A stretch of 64,000 bases of DNA from an uncultured Pseudomonadales bacterium (GTDB lineage: Bacteria; Pseudomonadota; Gammaproteobacteria; Pseudomonadales; Azotimanducaceae): assembly GCA_951813295.1 (NCBI GenBank), contig CATOTI010000001.1:62001-126000 (forward strand). The letters are read 5' to 3'. The stretch's first letter is position 1, and each line of letters opens with the position of its first letter. Under the pieces are notes generated by a model. The model did not search any database, was not told the origin of the DNA, and saw only the letters and a list, made by a program, of their open reading frames with translations. Positions 26,286 to 35,966 of this stretch are shown piece by piece. Made by a program: the position numbers and the translations under genes.

Positions 26286-26454
26286 CGTAGGGTCCTCCCA
26301 GCTCATCCACCCGGGCACGAGGAAGAATGGCACCGTGATTTTTCGGGTAAAGCATGGCGCGTGCCCGGTGGAGAGCGAACATGTTAGACGAATCGGAACG
26401 AGCGTCATTCGCGGCCGATGGGGCGATAGCCCTGCGAGGGCGTGTTCAGGCGAG

Positions 26455-28230
26455 TTAGCTCAGCCTCAAGTGGTCCTCGACGTGGAGCGTCAGTTCGACC
26501 ATCCGCTCCAACAGCTCATCGGCGGGCGCGCCGGGAAACGTGCGTCGGACCATCTCCTTGGCGTAGAGCCGCGCGATATAGCGTAGTTGCGCGGCGGCGG
26601 ATCGTGAGGCGTACACGAAGTCCCGATGGCCGTTGTTGACGACGATGACGTTGGCGGCGTCATCGAACCGAGAGCGCCACAGAGCCGCGGGCGCGGGCTC
26701 GAATGTGTAGTTAGGAAGTCCCTGACCGATGGACGCCGTCGCCGCCGATTCGATGAGTTCGTCTGCGATCGTGAATATGGCTTCTGCCTCTAAGCAAATG
26801 TCGTGCTGCTCGGCGATAACGGATATGCGCACGCGCCCGGGTGTGTGGGGCGCCGTGAAATCGACGGTTTCCCCTCGGGTCGGCTCGAGCGTGCCGGCAC
26901 CTTCCACGACGCGCCAGGCAAGCTGTACGTTATCCGCGACCCGCCGGCGCGAACGGTCGCGGCAGATGGCACGCAAGGATTTGACGTCGCCGACGCGGAT
27001 AGCGGCCGATTGCGGGACGATCCGTACGCTGTGGAGGGGGCCGGCGAAGTTGAAGAAGTCTTTTTGCGGTTTGTTCGGTCGGGCGCCGGATTCATTGGAC
27101 TCATCATTAGAGGGCGCGTCGACATTCGCGGCAGCGCCGCTCGTTCCCCTCGTCGTCCGGCGTACTCGCTCGACGTCGAAAAGGTCGTACTCGTCATTGG
27201 GAAGCCCCATGAGGGCTTCGCGGAACGCTCGCTGGATGCTGCGGAGCAACCGACGGCTGGTTTGCTCCTCTTGAGCGCGGCGTCGTTCTTCAAGGAGTGC
27301 CTCGAGTTTTGCGGCCACCGGCCGCAGTGCGTACATCAGCGCCTCGAAATGGACGTCGCGGATGATCCCACTGCGCGTTCCCGGCGTGAGCCTCAGAAAC
27401 GGCGCGTCGATCGTTCCCTCCACGGCTCCCGATACCCAGACCGTATTCGCGAAGCGATCGATCTCGTCCAACGACGCGAGAACACGCGTTCCCGACCGAT
27501 AGAGCCCGACGCCCGAGGCGGAGTCGGCGAGGTAGAGTTCGAGCTGGACCTCGCCGAAGGGCGTTGCTAGCGGTCCCAAGTCCCGAACAGGCTGGCCGTC
27601 GAACTCGCGCGGTTCGACGCGAAACTCGGCTCGAGCCTGGCGATCTTGCACGACGATCTCGACCCCGGAAGCGCGGATGCGGTCCCGTAGCTCGGCGCCG
27701 AGATACCAGCGGATCTTATCGCCATGGAACCGTCCGAGGCCCGGCAAGAGCGGTTTGATCTTGAGGTCGGTGCCGACGATGGGCACCAGATCCCTCCGCT
27801 TCGAGACCGCATAGTGTGGGCTGTCCCGTCCCATTCGCATCTGGTAGTTGCGGCCATCGGTACCGGCGGAGGCAAGCGTCAGCTCCTCGCCCAGCGTCCA
27901 GAAACTCAAGAGCCCGATGCCGAACTCGCCCTGCACGGAACGGTCCGGCTGCTGCTGTTTCTGACGCCGCTTGAGCGAGTCGCAGATATGGGTCGCCACG
28001 TAGTCGAAATCGGGTACGCCGTCGTCGCGGACTTGAATCCCGGAACCGTCGTCATGGATCGACAGGAACGCTTCGCCGCCTTCGCGCCCGCGCGTGATCA
28101 GGATCTTTTTAGCGCCGGCATCGATACTGTTTTCGACGAGCTCGGCCACGGCCTTGAGCGGATTCTGCTGGGCCATCGCGATGATGCTGATCGCGTTCCA
28201 GTCGTCGCCGATGCGTAGCGTTCGAACCAT
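26455..28230 (-). CDS. GHKL ATPase (HSP90/MutL-like) with Ig-like C-terminal segment
   Basis: 591 residues. The Bergerat fold is complete: the N-box AVAELVENSIDAGAKK (Glu30, Asn34), DDGSGI (60-65) and GEFGIGLLSF (101-110). A transducer-like region to about 330 is followed by a charged arginine-rich linker, a beta-rich Ig-like stretch (SVRIVPQSAAIRVGD to LEAEAIFTI) and a conserved-looking tail with WRSRFDDAANVIVVNNGHRDF. There is no histidine-kinase H-box, MutL endonuclease motif or HSP90 tail. ATG 28230 has AGGAAG upstream. Predicted cytosolic ATP-driven dimer clamp; function unknown. Divergent from the DUF2784 gene. Confidence 0.75.
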   Translation of the reverse strand: MVRTLRIGDDWNAISIIAMAQQNPLKAVAELVENSIDAGAKKILITRGREGGEAFLSIHDDGSGIQVRDDGVPDFDYVATHICDSLKRRQKQQQPDRSVQGEFGIGLLSFWTLGEELTLASAGTDGRNYQMRMGRDSPHYAVSKRRDLVPIVGTDLKIKPLLPGLGRFHGDKIRWYLGAELRDRIRASGVEIVVQDRQARAEFRVEPREFDGQPVRDLGPLATPFGEVQLELYLADSASGVGLYRSGTRVLASLDEIDRFANTVWVSGAVEGTIDAPFLRLTPGTRSGIIRDVHFEALMYALRPVAAKLEALLEERRRAQEEQTSRRLLRSIQRAFREALMGLPNDEYDLFDVERVRRTTRGTSGAAANVDAPSNDESNESGARPNKPQKDFFNFAGPLHSVRIVPQSAAIRVGDVKSLRAICRDRSRRRVADNVQLAWRVVEGAGTLEPTRGETVDFTAPHTPGRVRISVIAEQHDICLEAEAIFTIADELIESAATASIGQGLPNYTFEPAPAALWRSRFDDAANVIVVNNGHRDFVYASRSAAAQLRYIARLYAKEMVRRTFPGAPADELLERMVELTLHVEDHLRLS

Positions 28231-28384
28231 CTTCCTGCGCCTGGCCAATCCCGTTTCGCCTATGTTTGTGTGCCGAGCCGATTTGAACACGTTCGGTCGT
28301 GGTCGGAAGCCGTTGGCTGCCCTGGGCTTGGGCAACACGGCTCCGGAGACGATAATCGATTCGCCCGGAAACAGGGGCTCCTCC

Positions 28385-28735
28385 GTGGCCGCTGATCTCG
28401 TCGTCCTCTTGCACATCCTCTACATCGCCTTCGCGACCTTCGGCGCCGCGCTCGCGATTCGATGGCCGCGAGTCACCTTTGTGCATCTGCCGGCGGCGCT
28501 GTGGGGCGCGCTGGTGGAGTTCTTCCAGCTTCGGTGCCCACTGACAGACCTCGAATGGTCGCTGCGTGGGCTTTCGGCGGATGAGACGTTCGTCGAGCGT
28601 TATCTGATCCCGATTCTCTATCCACCGGGGCTCACCGCCGGTGATCAGCTCGTGATCGGCACGGTGTTCGTGACGATCAACCTCGTGCTCTACGGCGTCG
28701 TGTGGCGGCGGCGAGGTCGGCGGTTTCGCGCTTGA
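28385..28735 (+). CDS. DUF2784-family membrane protein
   Basis: 116 residues with three hydrophobic helices. The family hallmarks are HLPAALWGALVEFFQLRCPLTDLEWSLR in the middle and YLIPILYPPG followed by a final helix. The GTG start at 28385 (MAADLVVLLHILYIAF) gives the standard length. It is divergent from the GHKL ATPase gene, 154 bases apart, and co-directional with the monooxygenase 48 bases downstream. No biochemical role is known to me for the family. Confidence 0.78.
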   Translation: MAADLVVLLHILYIAFATFGAALAIRWPRVTFVHLPAALWGALVEFFQLRCPLTDLEWSLRGLSADETFVERYLIPILYPPGLTAGDQLVIGTVFVTINLVLYGVVWRRRGRRFRA

Positions 28736-28783
28736 ATACTTCCGTGCAATGCTCGTCGCTGAGACCAATCGACGGAGATCGCC

Positions 28784-30592
28784 ATGAGCTTGCCGCGTGA
28801 GTATTCGAACCTCGGGTTTGATCCCGATGCGCTGCGCGAGAAATACCAGATCGAGCGCGACAAGCGGCTTCGTGACGACGCCAACGAACAGTACGTCGAG
28901 GTGTCGGGCGATTTTGCGCACTACGTCGATGATCCTTACGTCGAACGCGAAGAGCGCGACCCGATCGATGACGAGATGAACGTCGTCATCATCGGCGGCG
29001 GTTTCGGTGGCTTGATGACGGGTGCGCGGTTTCGCGAAGCGGGGATCGAAGACATCCACGTCATCGAGGCGGGCGGTGACTTCGGCGGAACGTGGTACTG
29101 GAATCGCTACCCCGGCGCGCAGTGCGACATCGAGTCGTACTGCTACCTGCCGCTGCTCGAAGAACTCAATTACATGCCGAAGGAGAAGTACTCCTACGCA
29201 CCCGAGATCTACGAGCACTCACAACGTATTGCGAAGGAATACGACCTCTACGACGGCGCGATCTTTCAGACGAAGGTGACGGAGCTTCACTGGCTCGAAG
29301 ACGAGGCGCGGTGGCTCGTGAAGACCGATCGAGACGACACCCTTCGGGCTCGTTTCGTGGTGATGTCGACGGGGCCGCTCAACCGCCCGAAACTCCCCTC
29401 CATTCCAGGAATCGACGAGTTCGAAGGGCATACGTTTCATACGAGCCGCTGGGATTACGAATACACGGATGGTGATCACAGTGGCGGCTTGACGAATCTC
29501 GCCGACAAACGGGTTGCCGTCATCGGCACAGGTGCGACGACGATCCAGGCGGTGCCTTTCGTGGGTGAGCACGCCAAAGAACTCTTTGTGTTCCAGCGCA
29601 CGCCGTCATCCGTGGATGTGCGTGGTAACGCACCGACGGACCCCAAATGGGCGGCGAGCCTCGAACCCGGTTGGCAACGCGCGCGACGCGAGAACTTCAA
29701 CGACATGGTGATCGGTCGTCCCGTCGCCGAGGATCTCGTCAACGACGGCTGGACCGAGATCTTCAGGACGCTCGCGAGCCTGATCCCGCGTGACGCGGAC
29801 AAAGCCGTGTCGCCGGAGGAAGCTGCGGCCCTTGCCGAGATCGCGGACTTCAAGAAGATGAACGGCATCCGCGACCGGGTGGACTCGCTTGTCACGGATT
29901 CGGACACCGCAGAAGCGCTCAAGCCCTGGTATCGCCAGTTCTGTAAGCGACCAACCTTCAACGACGAATACCTGCCGACCTTCGATCGCCGCAACGTGAC
30001 GCTTGTCGATACGAGCGAGACGAAGGGCGTCGAGCGGATCACGAAGACCGGCATCGAGACGGGCGGCCAGCACTACGACGTCGACTGCATCATCTTCGCG
30101 ACCGGCTTCGAGGTCGGCACGTCGTATACGCGCCGATCGGGCTTCGAGATCCACGGGCAGGACGGCCAGACGCTCTCGGATTATTGGGCCGATGGCTTGC
30201 GGACGTTGCACGGGTTCTCGAGCCGCGGTTTCCCGAACTGCTTCCAGGTCGGCTTCTCGCAGAACGGATTCTCGGTGAATCTGACGTCGGTACTCGACGA
30301 CCAGGCCCAGCACGTCGCTTACCTCATCAACGAGATCAATGCCCGCGGTGCGAAGTACGCCCAGCCGACGGAAGAAGGCGAGGCCGACTGGGTCTCGACG
30401 ATTCGTCAGCTCGCGGTGGCGAACACGGCGTTTTTTGAAGCCTGTACGCCGGGGTACTACAACAACGAAGGCGACGTCAGCGCGCGGCGGGGCCTCGGCG
30501 CCGAAGCGTACGCGCCGGGCGCGAATGCGTTCAATCGCCTGCTCAAAGAATGGCGCGAGGAGGGTTCTCTCGACGGGCTCGAGCTCACTTAA
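28784..30592 (+). CDS. Baeyer-Villiger-type flavin monooxygenase, copy 1
   Basis: 602 residues. The FAD Rossmann motif GGGFGG (71-76), GGTWYWNRYPG (101-111), the Baeyer-Villiger fingerprint FEGHTFHTSRWDYE (213-226) and the NADPH motif VAVIGTGATTIQ place it with type I Baeyer-Villiger monooxygenases such as phenylacetone or cyclohexanone monooxygenase. It would insert oxygen next to a ketone to give an ester or lactone. It is followed 66 bases later by the second D-aminoacylase-like gene. The paralogue at 38361 shares the same extended N-terminus with the DPDALxxKYxxERDKRLR type start. Confidence 0.9.
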   Translation: MSLPREYSNLGFDPDALREKYQIERDKRLRDDANEQYVEVSGDFAHYVDDPYVEREERDPIDDEMNVVIIGGGFGGLMTGARFREAGIEDIHVIEAGGDFGGTWYWNRYPGAQCDIESYCYLPLLEELNYMPKEKYSYAPEIYEHSQRIAKEYDLYDGAIFQTKVTELHWLEDEARWLVKTDRDDTLRARFVVMSTGPLNRPKLPSIPGIDEFEGHTFHTSRWDYEYTDGDHSGGLTNLADKRVAVIGTGATTIQAVPFVGEHAKELFVFQRTPSSVDVRGNAPTDPKWAASLEPGWQRARRENFNDMVIGRPVAEDLVNDGWTEIFRTLASLIPRDADKAVSPEEAAALAEIADFKKMNGIRDRVDSLVTDSDTAEALKPWYRQFCKRPTFNDEYLPTFDRRNVTLVDTSETKGVERITKTGIETGGQHYDVDCIIFATGFEVGTSYTRRSGFEIHGQDGQTLSDYWADGLRTLHGFSSRGFPNCFQVGFSQNGFSVNLTSVLDDQAQHVAYLINEINARGAKYAQPTEEGEADWVSTIRQLAVANTAFFEACTPGYYNNEGDVSARRGLGAEAYAPGANAFNRLLKEWREEGSLDGLELT

Positions 30593-30658
30593 GAACTTCA
30601 GATGTCCGGGTGCGCATCGGCGCTCCCGGGGAATCTAGCGCCAGACGAGGGGAAATCC

Positions 30659-32353
30659 ATGCGAAACGACATCGTCATTCGGGGTGGCACGGTCGTCGAC
30701 GGCACGGGCGGCGAGCCGTTTCACGCCGATGTCGGCATCGTTGGTGATCGGATCGTCGAAGTCGGTGATGTGGGTCCGGGTCGGCGTGAGATCGACGCCG
30801 AAGGCCACGCCGTGACGCCGGGGTTCGTGGATCTGCATACCCACCTCGACGCGCAGGTCGGCTGGGACAACGACCTCACGTCGATTTCCTGGCACGGCGT
30901 CACGACGGCGCTTCTCGGCAATTGCGGGGTCACCTTCGCGCCTTGTCGACCCGCCGACCGGGAGTTCCTGGCGGGTATGATGGAAACCGTCGAGGACATT
31001 CCGAAGCAAGCCATCCTCGCGGGATTGCCGTGGAACTGGGAATCCTATGGCGAGTATCTCGATTCGATCGGTTCGCGCGGTACCGCTATCAACATAGCCG
31101 GGATGGTCGGTCATTGCGCTGCGCGCTTCTACGTGATGGGCGAGCGTGCGATCGAGGAGGCTAACGACTACCGGCGCGGTTGGACGCCGCTGGTACGGCC
31201 GAGTGACGACGAGATTCAAGCGATCGCCGATCTCGTTGGCCGCTCCGTGGCGGAAGGTGCGGTGGGGTTCTCGACGAGCCGCATGACGGGTCACCGTCTG
31301 CCGGACACGCGTGCTGTCCCGGGCACGTTCGCACCACGTAAGGAACTGCGCGCCATCGCTCGTGCGATCGGCAAGCGCGGCATCATGCAAATGGTGTCTG
31401 GGTTCAACGAGGCCGAAGAGGAACTCGATCTTCTGGCCGAAGAAGCACGCCTGACCAAAGGCGCTTTGTTCAGCGGCACGGTCGAGGCGGGTATCGACTA
31501 TTTCGACGAGCGTGTTCGGGCGATGCGCGCCGACGGGCTCAACGTCGCTTCCGTGACCGTGCCGCGCAGCGGTGGTGGCGTCGGCGGCCTCATCACCGAC
31601 AATTTCTGGCAGACGCCGGCTTGGGACGAGCTTCGAAAACTCACCTTCGAGCATCGGTTGGCGCGGATTCGCGACGCCGATTTTGCCCGCCGCTTGATCG
31701 ACGAGGTCAAGCAGCAGGATCCGACAGGGCACTCCGCGAGCCGCTGGTATTGGATGGGCGACGCGGATCAGCCGCGTTATGACCACGCCCTCGACGAGGA
31801 TCTCTCGAGCGTCGCACGCGCGAACGGCGAGCATCCGGTGGAAACGTGGCTGCGCCTGACTGACGCCGCTGACGGCAAGGCGCTCTTCCACATGCGCGGC
31901 TTCAACGTCGATTTGGAGGGCGTCGAACGCTTGATCCAGACGGAGTGGATCGTGCCGTGTCAGGGGGACGCCGGCGCGCACGTCAGTCGGATGATCGATT
32001 CCGGCTGTACGACCTTCGTGCTTTCGCATTGGCACCGCGACCGCGGCGTCTACAGTCTTGCTGAGGCGATTCGTCGGATGACGTCGATGCCGGCGTCGTT
32101 CCTGGGCCTAAAAGATCGCGGCACGATTGCCGTCGGTCAGCGTGCGGATCTCAATGTGATAGACGTCGACCGGGTGGCGGAGCGACAACCCGAGATCGTC
32201 CGTGATCTGCCGACGGGTGCGCCGCGTTTCATTCAGCGTGCCGACGGCTACCGAGCGACGATCGTGAACGGCACCGTCGTGCTCGAGAACGACGCGCTCA
32301 CGGGCGAGCGCGGCGGCATCGTGCTCAAGAGCACGGAGATGAACGGACCCTAG
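30659..32353 (+). CDS. D-aminoacylase-like amidohydrolase (amidohydrolase family 3), copy 2
   Basis: 564 residues, close paralogue of the gene at 19587: DLHTHLDAQVGWD metal site, GNCGVTFAPC, GFSTSRMTGHRLPDT, CQGDAGAHVSRM and a LKDRGTIAVGQRADLNVID tail. ATG 30659 has GAGGGGAAA upstream and begins at the conserved IVIRGGTVVDGTG. It may be in one operon with the monooxygenase upstream, suggesting that one oxidises and one hydrolyses steps of the same catabolic route. The substrate is unknown. Confidence 0.87.
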   Translation: MRNDIVIRGGTVVDGTGGEPFHADVGIVGDRIVEVGDVGPGRREIDAEGHAVTPGFVDLHTHLDAQVGWDNDLTSISWHGVTTALLGNCGVTFAPCRPADREFLAGMMETVEDIPKQAILAGLPWNWESYGEYLDSIGSRGTAINIAGMVGHCAARFYVMGERAIEEANDYRRGWTPLVRPSDDEIQAIADLVGRSVAEGAVGFSTSRMTGHRLPDTRAVPGTFAPRKELRAIARAIGKRGIMQMVSGFNEAEEELDLLAEEARLTKGALFSGTVEAGIDYFDERVRAMRADGLNVASVTVPRSGGGVGGLITDNFWQTPAWDELRKLTFEHRLARIRDADFARRLIDEVKQQDPTGHSASRWYWMGDADQPRYDHALDEDLSSVARANGEHPVETWLRLTDAADGKALFHMRGFNVDLEGVERLIQTEWIVPCQGDAGAHVSRMIDSGCTTFVLSHWHRDRGVYSLAEAIRRMTSMPASFLGLKDRGTIAVGQRADLNVIDVDRVAERQPEIVRDLPTGAPRFIQRADGYRATIVNGTVVLENDALTGERGGIVLKSTEMNGP

Positions 32354-32386
32354 CCCGGCCGTTCTTCTGTCGCAGCGATGTCCCGT

Positions 32387-33638
32387 CTAAATCGGGTGCA
32401 GCCGCACCGGTACGTCTTTGATGCCGCGGATGAAGTTGTTGGGGAGACGCTCGATGTCGCCGACGAGTTCCACGGTGTGGAAGCGCTTCATGATTTCTTC
32501 CCACAGCACGCGGAGTTGCAGTTCAGCCAGGCGGTTGCCCATGCACCGATGTACGCCGAATCCGAATGAAACGTGGCTGCGCGCGTTCTTCCGGTCGATG
32601 ACCAGCTTGTCGGCATCTTCGAAGACGGACTCATCGCGGTTGCCGGAGAGGTACCACATGACGATCTTGTCGCCGGCCTTGATGGATTGGCCGCCCAGTT
32701 CGTAGTCGGTGAGGGCCGTGCGGCGCATGTGGATCACGGGCGTCTGCCAGCGAACCATCTCGGCCACCATGTTGGGGATGAGTTTCGGGTTGTCGCGCAG
32801 TTTCTGATACTGATCGGGGTACTGATTGAGCGCGATGACGCCGCCGCTGATGCTGTTGCGGGTGGTGTCGTTGCCGCCGACGATCAAGAGCAGGATGTTG
32901 CCGAGGAAGAGTTCGGGATCCTCGTTCATCTTTGCGGTTTCGGGGTTGTTCTGCAGCATCGAGAGCCAGGTCGAACGACGGTTCGCGGCCGAGCTTCGAC
33001 GTCCAGAGCTGATAGAAAGCGCCGGCGCACTCCATGAGTTCCGCGTACCGGCTATCCATGTCGATGCTGTCGTCGCCGGTGATTTCGGGCACGGCGGTCG
33101 CTAGATCGGACCAGTGCACGAGCTTGCGGCGTTCTTCGTAGGGGAAATCGAAGAGTGTCGCCAACATGCGAGCGGTCAGCTCGACGGAGACCTCCTGCAC
33201 CCAGTTGAACGTCTCGCCGACCGGCAGGTTGTCCAGAATGTCGGCCGCGCGTTCGCGAATGATCGGTTCAAACTCGGCGAGGTTTTTCGGGGAGACGCTC
33301 GGAGCGACGACGCGCCGTTGCCGGGCGTGGTCCGGTTCGTCCATGCCGATGAAGCTGCGGCTCTCGATCTGACCTTCGATCGCGATGGGATCAGGCAAAG
33401 CGATGCCGCCTTTCTCGGAAGAGAACACGGTGTGGTTGGTGTCGACTTCCTTGATGAGCGCGTGGGTGCTGACCGACCAATACGCGCCAAAGGGGCTGTC
33501 GGCGAGCCGATGGACGGGCGCTTCGCGACGGAGTCGCTCGAAGTAAGGGCGCCAGGTGTCGTCGCCGAAGAGCTCAGGGCGACTGACGTCGATGTCCTCG
33601 AGCGCGATGCTGCTGGCGTCCGGACTGACTGCATTCAT
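32387..33638 (-). pseudogene. Cytochrome P450 gene with one-base frameshift
   Basis: The N-terminal part reads from ATG 33638 (GGGAAAAC ribosome site) for 224 codons to EPSFDL. At 32966-32967 one extra base (CC for C on the plus strand) breaks the frame. The homology resumes at once as LSMLQNNPETAKMNEDPELFLGN and runs to 32387. Deleting one base would give an intact P450 of about 415 residues, with the I-helix VGGNDTTRNS, ExxR as EMVR, and the heme loop FGFGVHRCMG. It is a soluble bacterial class I P450, of the kind used on terpenoids or sterols. Either a recent pseudogene or a sequencing slip. Confidence 0.85.
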
Positions 33639-33694
33639 GTTCGTTTTCCCATGCGACTGACAAGTAAGGGCTTAGGGGCCGGTGCCCGCGGAAT

Positions 33695-33715
33695 GTATAT
33701 AGGATACTACTTGTC
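33695..33715. promoter_or_regulatory. AT-rich promoter/operator-like patch upstream of the P450 gene
   Basis: TGTATATAGGATACTACTTG is an AT-rich patch in an otherwise GC-rich stretch upstream of the P450 gene. It shares AGGATACTA with the patch at 48775-48796 (opposite strand), and GxTACTACTT resembles the centre of the inverted repeat at 35905. It may be a promoter or a binding site of a common regulator. This is weak, pattern-based evidence. Confidence 0.3.
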
Positions 33716-33760
33716 GGCGACGTTCAACTCTGGTTCGAGTGCGTCTGTGGAACTGCCGAA

Positions 33761-34333
33761 TCAGCCTGATTCGGGCGGCTGGAAGGATGCGGCTCGAGCG
33801 AGAATCGTTTCGATCACGTCGGTTTTGGCGTCGGCATATTGTTGTGTATATCGCCATGTCTGCTTCGCCAGCCGGCGTTTGGTCGTTTCGTACAGGTGCC
33901 GGTCCTTGGCGTTGCTACGCAAATGGTCGCGGAAAGCGAGCATCCGGCCGACTTCGAGGGATCCCGCGGAGAATACGTGCAAGTTCGCTCGGCAGGTGGC
34001 CCCTTCGAGCAACCGGTGTTCGAACCAGTCGGGCTCGCGCAGTCTCAATCGGAAACCTTGCGCCGCGAGGTCGGGCCCGTAGCTGTCTTCCAACGCTGAA
34101 TCGGCAACGGCAAGAACGATGTCGATCACCGGCTTCGCCGCGAGCGTCGGTACGGACGTTGATCCGACATGTTCGAGCAGGAGGACCCGGTCACCGAGGG
34201 CGGTTCGAATGAGCGTTGCTTCTTTCTCGAACCACGCGGTCCAGTTCGGATCGTGCGGTAGGAGTTCGATGGGACCGTTGAGGATCGACGGCCGTCCCAC
34301 GTTCGCTTCGAGAATCTGCTTTTCAGTGGTCAT
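33761..34333 (-). CDS. GrpB-family (UPF0157) nucleotidyltransferase-fold protein
   Basis: 190 residues. PIELLPHDPNWTAWFEKEATLI and LLLEHVGSTSVPTLAAKPVIDIVLAV are the GrpB/UPF0157 hallmarks: GSTSVP followed by the KPxIDI acidic strand of a nucleotidyltransferase fold. The tail HLYETTKRRLAKQTWRYTQQYADAKTD is also typical. Cytosolic; the reaction is not established for most members. It lies 45 bases downstream of the sulfatase gene on the same strand. Confidence 0.87.
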   Translation of the reverse strand: MTTEKQILEANVGRPSILNGPIELLPHDPNWTAWFEKEATLIRTALGDRVLLLEHVGSTSVPTLAAKPVIDIVLAVADSALEDSYGPDLAAQGFRLRLREPDWFEHRLLEGATCRANLHVFSAGSLEVGRMLAFRDHLRSNAKDRHLYETTKRRLAKQTWRYTQQYADAKTDVIETILARAASFQPPESG

Positions 34334-34378
34334 GCTGGCGGCCGTCGGTGGGACAAGATCATTGAAGCCTCGCTGACG

Positions 34379-35761
34379 CTAACTCCCGATCGGCGCCTTC
34401 AGTTGTGACTGCGCGACGCGTTCGAGAATGGCGAGCCGATATTGCGACTCGACGTCGTGATAGTCGTCAAGACCCGCGAGATTGGTGGTTTCTTGCGGGT
34501 CGGTCTGGCGGTCGAAGAGGAGGTAGCACTCACCATCGCGATTGAGGGCCGCTTTCCAGGATTCGTCGACGATCATGAACTCGCCACGAAACTCCGAGAT
34601 GGCGTTGTCGCGATGCGCGGTCGTGTCTCCCGCAACGATGTCGACCAGTGATTTGGCGAATTGTCGATGCGCATGCTCTCCGCCCGCGATTTCGACCATC
34701 GTCGCGCCCGCGTCACCATTCTCGGCCATCGAGTGACAGACGCCGGGGGATTGGCCGGGAATTCTGACGATCAACGGAACGCGTAGTGCGCCGTCCAGGA
34801 AGTTCATCTTGTAGATGAGATCCCAGTCGCCGTTCATCTCGCCGTGATCGGAGGTGAAGACGATGGCGGTGTTGTCCCACTCCCCGCGTGCTTTGATCAC
34901 ATCGAAGATCGCGCCGATCTGATCGTCGATCAGCGTGACGTTACCGGCGTAGTTCGCGCGCATCGCTTCGACGTCACCGGGCTCGAATTCGGGTGTCGAG
35001 TTCTCCATGTAGTGATCGAGCCAGCCGGTGGGTCTACCCGGCTTGGTGGCCGGACGTTCAACCGGGGCGGGCATATCGGCGGGGTCGTAGCGGCTCGCGA
35101 ATGGTTCGGGCGTATCCCACGGTTCGTGCGGGCCGCCGAAGCTGACCCAGCAACACCAGGGTTCGCCGCGATCGTATTCGGTGAGGTATCGGGCGGCTTG
35201 CTGCCCGACGTAGACGTCGGCGTATTCCTCGCGCGGGAGCGTCGACGGGCGCACCACGTGGGGTTTGTTGGCGAACCGCTCGCGGAAGTCTTCGCGGTAG
35301 GCGGCGAGCAAGCCCCGTTCTTCCCACCGGGCGGTCATGTGACTCATCACCCAGGCGCTCGCGCGCGGACCACCGATCTCGTCGACGTCGTCGATGCCGA
35401 TCTCGTGCATCAGGTCTTCGCGATCGCGCAAGTCGCCCTGGTGCGGGTGGAGGTGGGTCTTGCCGAAGAGGCTCGTGCGGTATCCCGCCTCGCGCACGCG
35501 CTTCATCCACGTCGCGGTAGTCGCGGGGATCTCGTAGTTCACGTTCGACCAGATGCCGTTGTTGTGCGGATAGAGCCCGGTCGCCAGCGTGAAGCGTGCG
35601 GGTACACAGATCGGCGTCGTGGTCACGCATTCGGTGAACTGCATCCCTGCGGCCGCTAGTTGGTCGAGATTCGGCGTCTCCATCCAAGGCGAGACGCTAC
35701 CCAGTGCGTCCCAGCGCTGTTGATCGGTCATGACGAAGAGAATGTTCGGTTTGGTCGACAT
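34379..35761 (-). CDS. Sulfatase (type I, formylglycine-dependent), copy 1
   Basis: 460 residues. ILFVMTDQQRWDALG opens the alkaline-phosphatase-like core, and CVPAR at Cys52-Arg56 is the CxPxR signal that a maturase converts to formylglycine. GKTHLHPH, SDHGEMNGDW and GxHEPWDTP-type segments supply metal and sulfate ligands. The opening resembles choline-sulfatase-like and related S1 sulfatases. There is no signal peptide, so it is probably cytosolic. ATG 35761 starts the domain. It is divergent from an enoyl-CoA hydratase remnant across a region with a strong inverted repeat. No maturase gene lies in this window. Confidence 0.88.
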   Translation of the reverse strand: MSTKPNILFVMTDQQRWDALGSVSPWMETPNLDQLAAAGMQFTECVTTTPICVPARFTLATGLYPHNNGIWSNVNYEIPATTATWMKRVREAGYRTSLFGKTHLHPHQGDLRDREDLMHEIGIDDVDEIGGPRASAWVMSHMTARWEERGLLAAYREDFRERFANKPHVVRPSTLPREEYADVYVGQQAARYLTEYDRGEPWCCWVSFGGPHEPWDTPEPFASRYDPADMPAPVERPATKPGRPTGWLDHYMENSTPEFEPGDVEAMRANYAGNVTLIDDQIGAIFDVIKARGEWDNTAIVFTSDHGEMNGDWDLIYKMNFLDGALRVPLIVRIPGQSPGVCHSMAENGDAGATMVEIAGGEHAHRQFAKSLVDIVAGDTTAHRDNAISEFRGEFMIVDESWKAALNRDGECYLLFDRQTDPQETTNLAGLDDYHDVESQYRLAILERVAQSQLKAPIGS

Positions 35762-35904
35762 CGGCGGCTCCGTTCGTGTGCTGGGCGTCTTTCGTTGCGT
35801 CGCTTTTCGTTTCAATGTCGGCGCTCGCGCGACCGTCTGTGGCTGGGTCGAGCATCGCACCGATGAGTTCCTCGGTCGCTGCGCGGAAAGTCAGGTCCGG
35901 AGTA

Positions 35905-35926
35905 ACTAAGTCGTATGCTACTTAGT
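35905..35926. promoter_or_regulatory. Operator-like inverted repeat between sulfatase and hydratase genes
   Basis: ACTAAGT - CGTATGCT - ACTTAGT: perfect 7-bp arms with an 8-bp spacer, placed between the divergent sulfatase gene and the enoyl-CoA hydratase remnant. Size, symmetry and AT content fit a TetR-type or similar dimeric repressor site. No regulator gene is adjacent in this window. Confidence 0.5.
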
Positions 35927-35966
35927 GTCCACGGATGAGCGGCGACGATCGATAGGAGCGTGACTG

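Noticed and set aside
25539-26408. Longer class II aldolase starting at 26408
   Set aside because: The extra 41 residues are not part of the fold, and a strong ribosome site precedes ATG 26285.
30635-32035. 466-codon minus-strand open frame opposite the second D-aminoacylase-like gene
   Set aside because: No recognisable motif. The plus-strand frame carries the complete metal site and a ribosome site.
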